From assembly GCA_030015575.1 (NCBI GenBank), contig CM057337.1:291548044-291612043 (forward strand): a DNA stretch of 64,000 bases, written 5' to 3'. This document shows positions 1-12,502 of the stretch, piece by piece. The notes under the pieces were generated by a model. It was not told the DNA's origin. It saw nothing but the letters and a program-made list of their open reading frames with translations, and ran no database searches. The position numbers and the translations under genes were made by a program. Every line of letters begins with the position of its first letter. Positions within the stretch are counted from its first letter, which is position 1. The DNA is from Agapanthus africanus (taxonomy: Eukaryota > Streptophyta > Magnoliopsida > Asparagales > Amaryllidaceae).

Positions 1-794
1 ATTAATTCATTAAATCTAATTAAGCTTAAATGATCATCTAATAATAATAAATCAAAAGAAAGAAAATTATACCTCCAAAATGTGAAGTCCAAACATGAAA
101 TGAGCCTCCAAAATACATTCTTTCCCACTCCAAAATCCATATAAAAAAGGGTAGAGAATAAAGGGTATGAAGAGATTAGGATTTTGTGTATTTTTTGTTG
201 AATTTTTGATGTATTTTGATGGATTTTTGTGCAAAAATGAGGTGGGAAAGGGGGGGGCAGCCATGGGGGGTTGTGGCCGGCCTTGAGGGAGTGAGGGAGA
301 GAAAGAAATGAGTGTGAAAGTGTGTAGAACTTTCAAGAGAATAAAACATCACATAAAGTCTTTTCATGCTTTATTTAATTATTTATTTATTTATTTACTA
401 TAGCAACTCAAGAAAGCTCTAGAAAATAGGAAAAATTTGCAAATAATTTTTGCATGATACACACTAAATTCTAATATGCCATGGTTCATTTTTACAAATT
501 AAAACCATTCAAATTTGTAATTTACACTAATTTAGTGTAAAAATAAAGCTTATGTTAATATTTAAAATAATTAATTTAGGAATAATATTTTATTAAACTA
601 AAAATTTATAAGTGGCTAAATAAACACTATTTACTAGTAATTACATAATTAAATAGGTATTTTTGAATTTATAATGAAAAACAATTGCGGTTTGATTTTA
701 CGAAAATTACATTTTGCTTTACCGAAACTCATAAAATTCACTTAAACAATTTTATTCATTTAATTATTTATTTAATTATTTTTAAAACGTTACA
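1..794. mobile_element. End fragment of an unidentified LTR-type element (TE0)
   Basis: AT-rich sequence that ends abruptly in CGTTACA at 794. From 795 the sequence aligns with the leader of element A (around 6122), so 794/795 is an insertion border in element B. The other end lies outside the window. Read on the minus strand it starts TGTAACG, followed by AT-rich sequence and then a pyrimidine-rich stretch with GGCCGGCC (275-282), resembling the transcription-start part of a plant LTR. I therefore favour a minus-oriented LTR, but no primer site or polypurine tract is visible. The open frame at 67-336 on the minus strand is proline/serine-rich with no family I recognise, and is not called as a gene. 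Confidence 0.4.
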
Positions 795-2105
795 CTTCTG
801 TTACTGATATTCTGTGATGTGATCACTTTATATGTTGAGACGAATACTTTATTATTATATATATGATATATAATAAACGTTGCTTATGTTTTGTACCCGC
901 GCTAGTCCCGCCCCGCTATACCGTTAGTTATGTAACCTAACAGTGCATAAAGAGATACTGTGACGAATGCGGATGGCATAAGAGTACGTTGTATTTTCGT
1001 TTCTTCTGTGATGCTTAGGAAGCATAAATGATGGGACTTCATTAATGAGATTAATGAAAAAAAAGAAACCTAAAGATGTTGTAGTATCCTGTTTTAAAAA
1101 CTGGTAGCTCTAGTTCTTGCTTTGCATAGCGACATTCCTTGTAGAATATCTTGGACCTTATTCGATAAGGGAAGAGCCGAGATCCCTTCACCGGGAGTTA
1201 CCTCTTTCGAGAAACTGGTAGATGATACAACCCACTCGGTTTTGTTTTTGATTGCTTCTCTAGTTCTTGTTTTCCATAGTGGTATTCCTTGTAGAATATC
1301 CAGCACCTTATTCGATAAGGAATGAGCCGAGATCCCTTCCCCGGGAGTGACCTCTTTAGCAAAACTAGCAAAAGCCTCAAAAACACTCCTTTTCAAAATC
1401 ACTCGATTCTACAATGATATCAAGTTCATTACGCAAAAGGTTTTCATAAACACATGTCGTAGCCGTCCATCATTTCAGATAAGTGCTACTTAGTATTCAT
1501 GCTTCGTTTTTTGACCTTGTTAAGGCATAGTTTGTAGTAGCTGATTAGTGCTTATCTGCTTAAGCATGGATGCGATTGGATTAGGGTAGTCGTATGACTT
1601 TGTTGACCGTGTTAAGGGTCGTACGGGTGGGTTTAATTCAATCATGAAATGTACGGGTTGAACTTGGGTAGCGCTTAAGATTTGTTGACCTTGTTAGGGT
1701 CATAACTTGCTAGGGGCATAATATTATCGGGAATTTCAAGTGTTGAAATTTGCAATGAGGTTGCATACCTTCTATGAGATAGTTTGGATCCCGATACCCA
1801 CTACAAGTACGAGTTACTCCTGGGAGAGTTTTACTCATCGCAATTAGCCGATCAAGTAGGTTTCTAGAAAGGTGTTAACGAGATTACGCCCATTGGGAAA
1901 ATGAGGTTTATTTTAGTTAGGTCCATGCGAAACCATGGGGAACCTCCCTCAAAGTACTGACACTGGCCTGGCTGAAAGATTGGCGAACTTGTAGGTTGAA
2001 ATTAATCTTGGCTAGTCTTACCTTTTAGGGTTTGAAAAATGATTTGATAAAAATAGTGGGAGCCATCCTGATTAGATAAGATAATAACCAATCTAATCTT
2101 TCAAG
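795..2105 (+). mobile_element. Element B, piece 1: leader of the outermost copia element
   Basis: Non-coding leader between the (unseen) 5' LTR and gag. It aligns throughout with the leaders of A (about 6122-7436) and, reversed, F, and more weakly with C and D. It holds the GCTAGTCCCGCCCCGCT segment, a two-unit tandem repeat (1108-1400), three TTGACC sites (1511, 1603, 1685), the phrase GTGGGAGCCATCC near 2057 and AACCAATCTAATCT just before the insertion point of A. The B sequence resumes at 12503. Its 5' LTR, primer site and early leader lie left of the window or were displaced by TE0. Confidence 0.8.
1108..1400 (+). repeat. Two-unit tandem repeat with hairpins in the B leader
   Basis: Two units of about 150 bp, starting at 1108 and 1258 (both CTCTAGTTCTTG). 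Each contains GTAGAATATC, then CCTTATTCGATAAGG (1156-1170 and 1306-1320), then GAGATCCCTTC and CGGGAGT. CCTTAT/ATAAGG forms a 6-bp stem around TCG. The same two-unit layout recurs in A, D and F with altered stems. Confidence 0.75.
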
Positions 2106-4322
2106 TGTTAGTTATATGTATGCCCTAGAGGCCATTACTGTACATTGGATGTATATTATAGTGGATGCTGGGACATATTTAGATAAGACTTTCTTGCTCG
2201 ACATGATAGTACGCTATCTGGTTGCTCTTTATCTTAACATGTATACTTTCTGTCTCTCTGATTACATATTGATAAAGCCCTTAGGATGTGTACCCGACTT
2301 CCAGGACTGTGATGCAGATCATACTAGTGGGGCCTGGGTAGTCAATGAGTACATCCTTCATTGTTCCTAGTCGAGGGAATATCGAGACGGGGCATCGATA
2401 TTCCAGAGTAGACTAGCGTATATCTTCTCGACCCATGCGGTGGGCGATGGATGATCCCATATCCATTGGTGTTTGACATCGGAGATGGTATGCGGGTGCT
2501 CAGTAGAGACTGGGTACACTGAACGGACACGCCGAGAACTCCCAGATGGTATTATACCTCACGTCAGATGGCAGTTCTCTGGTGACACTGGTACAGCATA
2601 GTCTGTTGACCCGAGATCGTCATAGAGTCTTGTGTGTCTCCCACTGTGCTTTGATTTCCACCCTACCACGGCTCTACTGAGTTGTGCAAACAGGTGGTTT
2701 TTGGGTACAGTCCCGATTCACATGGAGGCAATGAGCGATAGGAGGGGATTCGTCTCTCCCGGTATTGGGGGTTGATGTTGCGCAATGCTCGACTGGCCAT
2801 AACAGGAAATCCCTGGCCAGGGTTGCAGTGATATACTGGTAAGAGTTATCAGTAGCTTCACGAATGTTATGGACCCTACGTCGGCATGACTTATCGAGCT
2901 ATTGGGGTCTGACGTTTACCACCCCTAGGCGAGATATGCGACATATCAGACGAACAGACCGGACTGTACGGTAAGTGTTACTGGTTGGATTCGCAGGAGT
3001 GTGAGCGGGCTTGCTCGTCGATCTTCTGATCGCTCAATACCCGGGTGGCCGTTACGTTTAGCAGACCACTTGCGGCTTGTGGATGCTTGATATGATCATC
3101 ATCTGCTGCCGGCGTATTGACGAGTCTTTAGAGTCCTACACAGAGGTTTCCTGGCTCAAGCGAAACGAAATAGGAGCGCATATGAGATATGTGCGGGACC
3201 GAGAATAATTCGAGTATGCGATACCGTATTACATTCTCGCGATCTATGTATCGATTGGTTATATGCGATATAACCTAGTTATCGAATCAAGGATTGATTC
3301 GATAAGCCGATACATAAGATACTAGTCGGTTATATCAGATATGACCGGATCGTTAAATCAAGTGTTGATTTAATGATTTAGTGCATATTTATATATTTGA
3401 TATATTACTTTGCGTTAACTAGTATTGGTTCACTTTAAAAGGATTTTCTCACTTGAATTGTGCACATTGTATATGCGATATAGTTTTGTGCACATGTTTG
3501 TATCATGTTTGATGATACATGCTTACTTGGTTAAGTGTAAAGAATCAAACCATGGTTTAAGTTAATGATTAGGGTTTTGATTATTTATTCATTTATCTTT
3601 CTTATTTATTCATTTTGGAAAAAGAAAAAGATAAATGAATGATTGAATGTTTTGTTTTTAGTTGAAGTTTCTTGAAATTTTGACTAAGTCATTCTTTTGT
3701 TCTTATGCTTAACCCTAACCATCCTTTTAACCATGGTCTTTTCTCTACACTTAACTATTCTTGAAAGTATGATAAGTATTGATTTATTTTATCTAATTAT
3801 TAAGACTTATCATATCTTCTTCTTCTTCTTCATCTTCTTCAACATGAAGAAAGCTAGTGGCCATCAATGGCAAATAGTGAAATTGAGTGAGAAATCCAAA
3901 TATAAAGTCTACCCACTTCCTATTTCTTCATCCTCTACCTCTTGCCAAGTTGTATAGGGTGTTTACTTCACAAGTTTTCAAAGTTTGGTGAAGTTGGAGC
4001 TTGTTCTTGTGATGCTTCGACGTAGATCATCTTCGGCATCGAACCGACGATCAAGCCCGCCCATTCTTCGATGATGCCAATGCTAGAGTCGTGAGTTCGA
4101 TTTGGACAGCGGAGGGAGATCATCGTGGAGCTTAGGAAGTGGTGGACCGGATCTACAAAGGTTGTAGCCCCTTTCCTTTAGATACATTTCCATTTACTTG
4201 CTTGCTTCGCCTATATATATCTAGTTAACGATTCGTTCTAGGTTTTCTCGGCACCGTAATTTTTAGAAATTTGCATGTTTGATCAGTTGTGAGACTCCTA
4301 TAGTGTGCCTAGGAACCCTACA
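2106..4322 (+). repeat. 5' LTR of element A
   Basis: Starts TGTTAGTTATATG and ends CCTACA, directly before the primer site. It matches 10287-12502 nearly base for base. A CTT/CAT-rich microsatellite lies near 3810-3840. Short open frames inside (2116-2370, 3697-3957) occur in both LTRs only because the LTRs are copies. TATATATA at 4212 is a possible TATA box but lies close to the LTR end. Confidence 0.93.
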
Positions 4323-4323
4323 G

Positions 4324-4334
4324 TGGTATCAGAG
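4324..4334 (+). other. Primer binding site of A (initiator Met tRNA)
   Basis: TGGTATCAGAG, one base after the LTR end, is complementary to the 3' end of plant initiator Met-tRNA, the usual primer of plant copia elements. The match stops at the following A. Confidence 0.88.
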
Positions 4335-4521
4335 ACTAGCTAGAGCCTTAGGCGAAGTCCCAACGGAATCAGAAGTCCGATCGTCCCGAAACCCCGACTT
4401 GAAAGTGCTCTCTGGACATTTTCTGTTTTCGTGGATTTTTGAGAATTAAAAATATGCAGAAAAATCAGCAGGAAATTCTAAGAATTACGGTGCAAAAAGT
4501 AACTAATGATCCCTCAAAAGT

Positions 4522-4569
4522 GCGGCGGAACCGCGGCATTAGCATGCTAATGCGGCGGTTCCGCGGCCG
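4522..4569 (+). promoter_or_regulatory. Paired GCGG-AA-CCGCGG palindromic module (A)
   Basis: Starts 200 nt after the LTR. Left arm GCGGCGGAACCGCGG and right arm CGGCGGTTCCGCGG pair at 13 of 15 positions. The centre GCATTAGCATGCTAATGC (4536-4553) is a perfect 18-bp palindrome. The sister copy F has the same arms but an unrelated palindromic centre. Function unknown; a structured RNA element is possible. Confidence 0.7.
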
Positions 4570-5324
4570 TTTTGTCTTATTAGGCATTCAATTTTGCACA
4601 GTAATTCCTAGTTTGCAGTGCTGGTTTTCCTGGGAATATTTTTTTCTGAAATCAAGAGTTGAGTTTTTTGGGTTGTATTAGGAGTTCGTACATTCGATCG
4701 GATTGTCTAATTTTGTCTATGTGTTTTTCGGATATTTTAGAATATGTTAAAAATTTCGACCGGACATAAATACCCACTTTTTCCCCTGCCGGAAAATTTC
4801 CAAGTGTTGGATTTTTCCGTGGTTTAAGGACGTTCTGAGTAGTGCAGGTAACGCGATGGTCCCTCTAGAAGACAACAAACCTTAACTCGATTATGTGACC
4901 GTCTTGAACTGCCCTTTGAACCTTAGGGTTTGGGGCAGTACGGCGTGCCACATGTGAGGCGTTGGCTTGACCCTTCTACGGCTGGACCATTGGTACTGAG
5001 GCATGAAGTGAATGTCTTTGAACTTATTTCATTCGGTTGATCGGGAAAACTTGGGTGTTCGATTGTTCTATCGAAAAGTTTAACATTTTCTATCTTATCC
5101 GGAATGTGATACAATAATTGGAATTCACAATAAGTTATGAGATAACTGAATGAATGTTATAAACATAGCACTTTAGTCTCACTTGATCGGTTGCCACGGA
5201 ATTTTGATGTGATCAAAAGTCCGTTGCAATCACGTTGTGAACGCGGGTACTCGCCGGTAAACTTAATAGACAGCCTCACTCCATAGCCCCGACCAAGTGA
5301 CTGCAGGAGAACCCCATCGCCGAA

Positions 5325-5342
5325 AGCATCCGTTCGGATGCT
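5325..5342 (+). other. Hairpin in the A leader
   Basis: AGCATCCG and CGGATGCT form a perfect 8-bp stem around TT. F has the same site with one stem mismatch (about 33680-33700, minus strand). Confidence 0.5.
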
Positions 5343-5517
5343 CGCGGCAGCGGTGTTCCGCCTTGGTGCACTTCGTCAACGGCATCGGGGGTGCGGCCGC
5401 CTACTAAAGTTTGCGACGAGCATTCGATCAGTTTTTCGGGAATCTTGTTGAATTGCCCGACTTGATATTGAAAAGTGTTTTCGATAATGAGACCAAAATG
5501 CGGGGTTTATAATTGTT

Positions 5518-5564
5518 AGGCATGCGATGTCTAAAGAATTCATTTGGTCAGGCATGCGATGTCT
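5518..5564 (+). repeat. Direct repeat AGGCATGCGATGTCT in the A leader
   Basis: Two identical 15-mers, at 5518-5532 and 5550-5564, a period of 32 bp. F keeps both copies on the minus strand (about 33460-33515). Function unknown. Confidence 0.6.
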
Positions 5565-6438
5565 GAGGTGGTTGCGGATTCCAACTGTTGTAGTTTTACA
5601 CTTTCTTTTCTGTGACCGTAAGTGTAATATGCGATATCGCCGGTTTCGTTGCTATATGTCAACGACAATTGGGATGCGCATGTTTACTTACGTTGATGAC
5701 ATGTGATGTTATGTGTTGCTGGATATGTTATATTGGATCGTCGTGTTTGAATAGCCGGGTTTTTTTTATGTGAGATGAGTGCTTTTCGTTTTCATTCATG
5801 TAAAAATTTGTATGTAATATTCTTTTATTGGGGCACTTCCAGGTTGCGGAAGTTGTCACCGTTGATTTATATTATTTACTTTTCCGCATTAGGATAGACC
5901 CAAGGAGGGGAGCACAAGTAACCGGGTTCTGGGGTCCAGTGGGAGAACAACTCGAGGAGTCGAGTCCGGGTCTCCTAACCCTAGAATTGGTAGGGTTGCT
6001 TGCCGCTCTCGTAGGGGTCTTGGGGTGTGGGATTGGCTATTCATCACGACCGTGGAATCCGTGTTTTATACTGGCTCGTATTGAAAACACGGACGTCCTA
6101 GTATATCCAATATTTCATATGTTTCTTCTGCTGTGATTTATCTGTGATGTGATCATATGATGTTCTGTGAAAGGTATTATATATAGTATATATGATATAT
6201 TATATAGACGTTGCTTATGTTTTACACCCGCGCTAGCCCTGCCCCGCTCTGCCGTTAGTTACCTAACCTAACGGTGCAGACGGGACATCGAGGCGAATGC
6301 GGATGGCATAAGCGTACGTTATTTTTATCTGTGATGATTAGGTGGACTGATATGATGGGATATTCATTAATGTGATTAATGAAAGAAAATAAACCTAATT
6401 GATGTTGTGGAATCGAATTTCAAAATAAAAACAGGTAG

Positions 6439-6700
6439 CTACAGTACTTGCTTTGCATCGTGGTGTTCATTATAGAACATCCTGCACCTTATTCGATGGG
6501 GAAAGGACCGAGATCCCTTCACCGGGAGTGACTCCTTTAGCAATAACTGGCAGATGCTACACACTCGGTTTTTCTTTTGATCGCTTCTATAGTTTCTGCT
6601 TTGCACAGTGATATATATGATATATCCCGCACCTCATTCGACGAGGAAAGGGCCGACGATCCCTTCACCAGGAGTGACCCCTTTAGCAAAACTAGAAAAG
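6439..6700 (+). repeat. Two-unit tandem repeat with hairpins in the A leader
   Basis: Units begin at 6439 and 6597. Hairpin sites are CCTTATTCGATGGGG (6487-6501) and CCTCATTCGACGAGG (6632-6646). The second pairs CCTC with GAGG where B pairs CCTT with AAGG. Each is followed by a GATCCCTTCACC block. Confidence 0.7.
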
Positions 6701-6838
6701 CCTCAAAAACATTCCATTTAAAAAACCATTTGATTCTGCAACGAGATCAAGTTCAAAGCGTTAAAGGTTTTCATAAAAACCAGCCGCAACCCTCCGTCAT
6801 TTTAGGAAGTAGAGTACTTACTATTCGTGCTGTGTTTG

Positions 6839-7030
6839 TTGACTTTAGTTAAGGCACAGTGTACGGTAGCTAAGTGATGTCTTCCTACACCGCATATGAT
6901 GCGATTAGTTAGGACAGTCGCGTGACTTTGTTGACCTTAGTTAAGGGTCATGTGGGTGGGTCTAATTAATCACGAAATGACGGGTAGAACTTGACTAGTA
7001 CTTATGATTTGTTGACCATAGTTCAGGTCA
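6839..7030 (+). promoter_or_regulatory. Three spaced TTGAC(C/T) sites in the A leader
   Basis: TTGACT at 6839 and TTGACC at 6931 and 7012, spaced 92 and 81 bp. Each is followed by an inverted partner such as GTTAAGG or GGTCA, so each could form a short hairpin. TTGAC(C/T) is also the core of the WRKY W-box. B, F, C and D keep three sites at nearly the same spacing. Confidence 0.55.
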
Positions 7031-7420
7031 TAGGTGCTAGGGGTAAAAACCTTTATCGGGAGTTTCAAGTGTTGAAATTTGCAATGAGATTGCATACCTT
7101 CTATGTGATAGTTGGATCCCGATACCCACTGCGAGTAATTGTTACTCCTGGGAGAGTTTTGCACTTTACAATTAGCCGATCAAGTAGGTGTCTAGAAAGG
7201 TGTCAACGGGGTTAAGCCTCTGGGAAAACGAGGTTTACTGTAATTAGGTCCGTGCGAAAGCACGGGGAACCTCCCTCAAAGTACCGACACTGGCCTGACT
7301 GAAAGATTAGCGAACGTGTAGAGTGTAATTAATCCCGGCTAGTCTTTCCTTTTAGGGTTTGAAGGAAGATTTGATAAAAACAGTGGGAGCCATCCTGATT
7401 AGATAAAATATATAACCAAT

Positions 7421-7469
7421 CTGATCTTGCAAGAGTGCACGCTGAGTGTTTTCTTCTCTCTCTCTCCAG
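7421..7469 (+). promoter_or_regulatory. Possible 3' splice site before gag (A)
   Basis: CTGAT (7421-7425) resembles a branch point. It is followed 44 nt later by a CT-rich tract ending in CAG (7468-7469). The arrangement recurs in B, C and D just before the protein-coding part. F has CTG in place of CAG. Splicing itself is inferred, not shown. Confidence 0.4.
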
Positions 7470-7505
7470 GTAGCGACCATATCACGCCTTAATCAAGATA
7501 ATAAT

Positions 7506-10272
7506 ATGGATGTATTAACCGAACCCGCTTGTTATACTGAGCTGGGGAACGTTGGTCCCGCTCCAACTTATAATTGTTATAAGACAGAGCAGGAAATAGG
7601 GGAATACCAGAATTCCTATGCCGCCCAAACGAAGAAAGTGCATATGATGCATCTCCTTCGGGTGTGTTCATTACATAGAACTGTTTCTCAGTATCCTCTG
7701 CATCCTGGGTATATGATACCGGATCAGGATCCCAGATATGTAATCTGTTACATAGGGCTACAAAAAGGTAGAAAAACTGAGAACGGGTGACAAGTTTCAT
7801 GAGACAGAAAACGGGGCAAGTGTTGCAGCCAAGTCTGTTGGTCACTGTCACCCTGTATTACCAATACATTGATTCTGAATAAATGCTGTTAGATACCGAA
7901 CCTGATATACAAAATCATATCAGTCTCTTTATTAGTAAAGAAATGATATAATTTTGTATTGTTGGATAATGTTTTGAACATTTCCTATATCAAAAGTTGA
8001 TCGGTTCAGGCACGTTATCTAAAAGCATTGACGTTCTAAATCAAACTACAGTTCCTTGTATACTGAACACACACAAGAGGAAGAAGTTCAGAAATTAACG
8101 AATCATTCTTGAGGCATTGTAGACTAGGTCATATCAATGCGACCCGACTGGCTGAAGTTACATTTTAGATGCATATTTAAATCAGTTTGAATTTACATCT
8201 TATGAAACTTGCCAGTCATGTCACAAAGATTAGATGACCATAGCTCCGTTTACTGTAAACAGAGAAAGAGTTAGTAAACTCTTGGGACTGATACATGATG
8301 ATGTATGTAAAGTCTCCTGTCTACACATGCCAGGACTGGTTCTTCATACTTCATTATATTCTCTGATAATCTCTCAAGATTCAGTCATATGTTCCTGTTG
8401 AAACATAAGTCCGAACCTTTTGAGATATTCACAGAATATAAGTTAGAAGCAGAGAACCAAAATACGGGTATAAGTATTATGTCCTAAGATAAGATCAGGG
8501 AGGAGAATACTTGTGCATAGAAATCCTGGACTATTCTAAAGGAGAATGAGATTTTCTCTCAGTGTTACTCCTCTGAATACACCACAGCAAAACGGTGTAT
8601 CAGGGCGGAGCAATTGCACAATATTAGATATGGTGTGCTCTATGATGAGTATTACTGAGTTACCTATTTCCTTTTGGGGTTATGCACTTGAGAAGCTGCA
8701 TACCTATTGAATTAGGTTTGAATCAAATCAGTGCCTACCAGTCCATATGAGATATGGTATGGGAAGAACCCATCTCTTAAGCGAGTTAAGATTTGGGGTT
8801 GTCCGGCCTATGTTTAAAGCAACATCCGGACAAGATCGAGGCAGGATCAGTTCTGTAGAACTGGAAAGGTTCCAGCTATACAAAACTGCAGTTGATGATT
8901 TGACAGAACCATAAGATTCTATAGTTCCCGACGAACCTCAGCCTCTCCGCCGATCTAGTAGGGTTCCTCATCCGCCTGAGAGATACCTCGGTTTCTCGAT
9001 GACAGTGGGAGCAAGGAATGCATCATGAGATGATGACCCAACTAGTTTCGAGCAGGCCATCAAGAGTAGGGACTCTGTAAGAATGGCTGGATGCTTAGCG
9101 ATCTGAGATGGAATCCATGTACACCAGCAAAGTATGGACTTTGGTTGCTATATCTGAAGGGTTAAATCCCCATCAGGAGCAAGTATATCTTGAGAAGATT
9201 ACTTGGTGTAGATGGAAAAGTTGAGACTTTCAAAGCTAGGCTTATTAAAGGTTTTAGTCATCAACCAGGCATGGATAATGATGAAACCTTTTCCAAGTGA
9301 CTATGCTTAAGTCCATCCGGATCCTACTTAACATTGCTACATACCATGACTACGATATCTGGTGGTTGGGTGCCCTGACTGCTTTTCTAAATACTGATTT
9401 AGAAGAGAACGTCTATAAGAACACAGCCAGAGGTCTTCGTAAACAGTGGGAGTAGCGGAAACGTGTGCAAGTTGCTTTACATAATGAAGCAGGCATCGCG
9501 GAGTTGGAACGTCTGTTTTGATGTGATAGTCAAAGTGTTTGACTTCATCAAAATGGTAGACGAACCTTGTATATACAAAAGGGTAGTAGAGAGTAAGGTG
9601 GTCATCTTCGTATTGTACGTAGACAACATACTCTTGATAGGAAAAGAGTTTCCTATACTACGATCGGTCAATCTCCTATTATCACAAGGATTCTCCAAAT
9701 AGGATAAAGATGATACCTCCTAAATCCTGAGATTTGGACCTATGAGATAGATCTAAAGGGATATTAGGGTTCTCACTAGGTATAGTGAGATTGTATCAAT
9801 CGATCCTGGGGAGAATCACTGGAAGTGTTCCAGGGTGATAAAGACGACTGAATGTCAGTCACAGGCACTGTCTTCACCCTCAGTAAAGGGACGGTATGTT
9901 GGAAGAGTTCCAAGATCGATACCGTGGCAAACTAGACGATAAAGGATGGTAACATCGCTATAAAAGATACTACCAAAGAGGCAGTTTGGGTGTATATTGG
10001 TTCATAGGATGAACTAGGTTCCTACCATTGTGTGACAATGGAACTGTGGCTTTGGCCCTCGAACCCTGGTCCCATCAGTGACCCAGACATAATCTAAGGC
10101 AGCATCACCTGATCAGGAAGATAGTTGATTTCCAGGGTGATCGAGGTTAGGAGAGAAGACTCAGAGGACAACACGGCGGATCCACTCACGAAGGCCTTTT
10201 TTTCCCCAGAGAGAGACTCATATGGGATGATTGAGTATTAGATACTGCGACCACTGCTACAGATGGCCCTAG
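7506..10272 (+). pseudogene. Degenerate gag-pol of element A (protease, integrase, reverse transcriptase, RNase H remnants)
   Basis: Starts with MDVLTEPA at 7506. Most of gag is missing: the start runs straight into a ruined zinc knuckle (near 7574) and the protease, whose DTG is intact (7715-7723). The integrase zinc motif HCRLGH is readable near 8115. Reverse transcriptase is readable in 9463-9702, where the catalytic YVDD box is YVDN (9616-9627). Stops, frameshifts and internal deletions occur throughout. For example, a block of roughly 140 bp present in B between the KLEAR and VELEE parts is missing near 8861. F shares this deletion, the YVDN change and a 2-bp loss near 9029. RNase H is reduced to fragments up to 10270. 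It codes for no working protein. Confidence 0.85.
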
Positions 10273-10273
10273 T

Positions 10274-10286
10274 GCAAGTGGGAGAT
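10274..10286 (+). other. Polypurine tract of A
   Basis: GCAAGTGGGAGAT directly before the 3' LTR; the site for plus-strand DNA priming. The same 13-mer lies at this place in B, C, D and F. Confidence 0.88.
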
Positions 10287-12502
10287 TGTTAGTTATATGT
10301 ATGCCCTAGAGGCCATTACTGTACATTGGATGTATATTGTAGTGGATGCTGGGACATATATAGATAGGACTTTCTTGCTCGACATGATAGTACGCTATCT
10401 GGTTGCTCTTTATTTTAACATGTATACTTTCTGTCTCTCTGATTACATGTTGATAAAGCCCTTAGGATGTGTACCCGACTTCCAGGACTGTGATGCAGAT
10501 CATACTAGTGGGGCCTGGGTAGTCAATGATACATCCTTCATTGTTCCTAGTCGAGGGAATATCGAGACGGGGCATCGATATTCCAGAGTAGTCTAGCGTA
10601 TATCTTCTCGACCCATGCGGTGGGCGATGGATGATCCCATATCCATTGGTGTTTGACATCGGAGATGGTATGCGGGTGCTCAGTGGAGACTGGGTACACT
10701 GAACGGACTCGCCGAGAACTCCCAGATAGTATTATACCTCACGTCAGATGGCAGTTCTCTGGTGACTCTGGTACAGCTTAGTCTGTTGACCCGAGATCGT
10801 CATAGAGTCTTGTGTGTCTCCCACTGTGCTTTGATTTTCACCGTACCACGGCTCTACTGAGTTGTGCAAACAGGTGGTTTTTGGGTACAGTCCCGATTCA
10901 CATGGAGGCAATGAGCGATAGGAGGGGATTCGTCTCTCCCGGTATTGGGGGTTGATGTTGCGCAATGCTCGACTGGCCATAACAGGAAATCCCTGGCCAG
11001 GGTTGCAGTGATATACTGGTAAGAGTTATCAGTAGCTTCACGAATGTTATGGACCCTACGTCGGCATGACTTATCAAGCTATTGGGGTCTGACGTTTACC
11101 ACCCCTAGGCGAGATATGCGACATATCAGACGAACAGACCGGACTGTACGGTAAGTGTTACTGGTTGGATTCGCAGGAGTGTGAGCGGGCTTGCTCGTCG
11201 ATCTTCTGATCGCTCAATACCCGGGTGGCCGTTACGTTTAGCAGACCGCTTGCGGCTTGTGGATGCTTGATATGATCATCATCTGCTGCCGACGTATTGA
11301 CGAGTCTTTAGAGTCCTACACAGAGGTTTCCTGGTTCAAGCGAAACGAAATAGGAGCGCATATGAGATATGTGCGGGACCGAGAATAATTCGAGTATGCG
11401 ATACCGTATTACATTCTCGCGATCTATGTATCGATTGGTTATATGCGATATAACCTAGTTATCGAATCAAGGATTGATTCGATAAGCCGATACATAAGAT
11501 ACTAGTCGGTTATATCGGATATGACCGGATCGTTAAATCAAGTGTTGATTTAATGATTTAGTGCATATTTATATATTTGATATATTACTTTGCGTTAACT
11601 AGTATTGGTTCACTTTAAAAGGATTTTCTCACTTGAATTGTGCACATTGTATATGCGATATAGTTTTGTGCACATGTTTGTATCATGTTTGATGATACAT
11701 GCTTACTTGGTTAAGTGTAAAGAATCAAACCATGGTTTAAGTTAATGATTAGGGTTTTGATTATTTATTCATTTATCTTTCTTATTTATTCATTTTGGAA
11801 AAAGAAAAAGATAAATGAATGATTGAATGTTTTGTTTTTAGTTGAAGTTTCTTGAAACTTTGACTAAGTCACTCTTTTGTTCTTATGCTTAACCCTAACC
11901 ATCCTTTTAACCATGGTATTTTCTCTACACTTAACTATTCTTGAAAGTAGGATAAGTATTGATTTATTTTATCTAATTATTAAGACTTATCATATCTTCT
12001 TCTTCTTCTTCATCTTCTTCAACATGAAGAAAGCTAGTGGCCATCAATGGCAACTAGTGAAATTGAGTGAGAAATCCAAATATAAAGTATACCCACTTCC
12101 TATTTCTTCATCCTCTACCTCTTGCCAAGTTGTATAGGGTGTTTACTTCACAAGTTTTCAAAGCTTGGTGAAGTTGGAGCTTGTTCTTGTGATGCTTCGA
12201 CGTAGATCATCTTCGGCATCGAACCGACGATCAAGCCCGCCCATTCTTCGATGATGCCAATGCTAGAGTCGTGAGTTCGATTTGGACAGCGGAGGGAGAT
12301 CATCGTGGAGCTTAGGAAGTGGTGGACCGGATCTACAAAGGTTGTAGCCCCTTTCCTTTAGATACATTTCCATTTACTTGCTTGCTTCGCCTATATATAT
12401 CTAGTTAACGATCCGTTCTAGGTTTTCTCGGCACCGTAATTTTTAGAAATTTGCATGTTTGATCACTTGTGAGACTCCTATAGTGTGCCTAGGAACCCTA
12501 CA
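10287..12502 (+). repeat. 3' LTR of element A
   Basis: 2216 bp, TGTTAG..CCTACA, almost identical to 2106-4322. Single-base differences are scattered and include a one-base deletion near 10528. It is followed by the target duplication GCAAG and then by element B sequence. Confidence 0.93.

Larger units (their letters stand above)
4335..7505 (+). other. Leader of element A
   Basis: About 3.2 kb of non-coding RNA leader. In order: the palindromic GC module (4522-4569), a perfect 8-bp-stem hairpin (5325-5342), a direct repeat (5518-5564), the segment from 6225 with GCTAGCCCTGCCCCGCTC, the two-unit repeat (6439-6700), three TTGAC sites (6839, 6931, 7012), and a pyrimidine tract ending in CAG (7449-7469). 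The open frames at 5828-6136 and 6577-6852 lack family features and are not conserved as proteins in the sister copy F, so I treat the stretch as structural or regulatory. Long leaders are typical of Angela/BARE elements. Confidence 0.75.
2106..12502 (+). mobile_element. Element A: complete non-autonomous Angela-like copia retrotransposon
   Basis: Full LTR-to-LTR element of 10.4 kb inserted in B. LTRs are 2217 and 2216 bp with TG..CA ends. The flanks are TCAAG before and GCAAG after. The uninterrupted A leader has GCAAG at the matching place, so this is a 5-bp target duplication with one later change. By eye I count about 25-30 differences between the LTRs (near 98.8% identity), so the insertion is recent. 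Internal parts are a Met-tRNA primer site, a 3.2-kb leader, a pol region broken by stops, deletions and frameshifts, and a polypurine tract. It cannot have supplied its own enzymes and was probably copied in trans. It belongs to the same family as its host B. Confidence 0.93.

Noticed and set aside
67-336. Proline/serine-rich minus-strand frame as a host gene exon
   Set aside because: Low complexity, no recognisable family, and it lies inside an element fragment ending at 794.
3697-3957. Small protein conserved at 3697-3957 and 11877-12137
   Set aside because: The two are the same place in the two LTRs of A; similarity comes from LTR duplication, not selection.
5828-6136. 102-codon frame in the A leader with a hydrophobic stretch
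   Set aside because: Not preserved as a frame in the sister copy F; the nucleotide sequence belongs to the shared leader.
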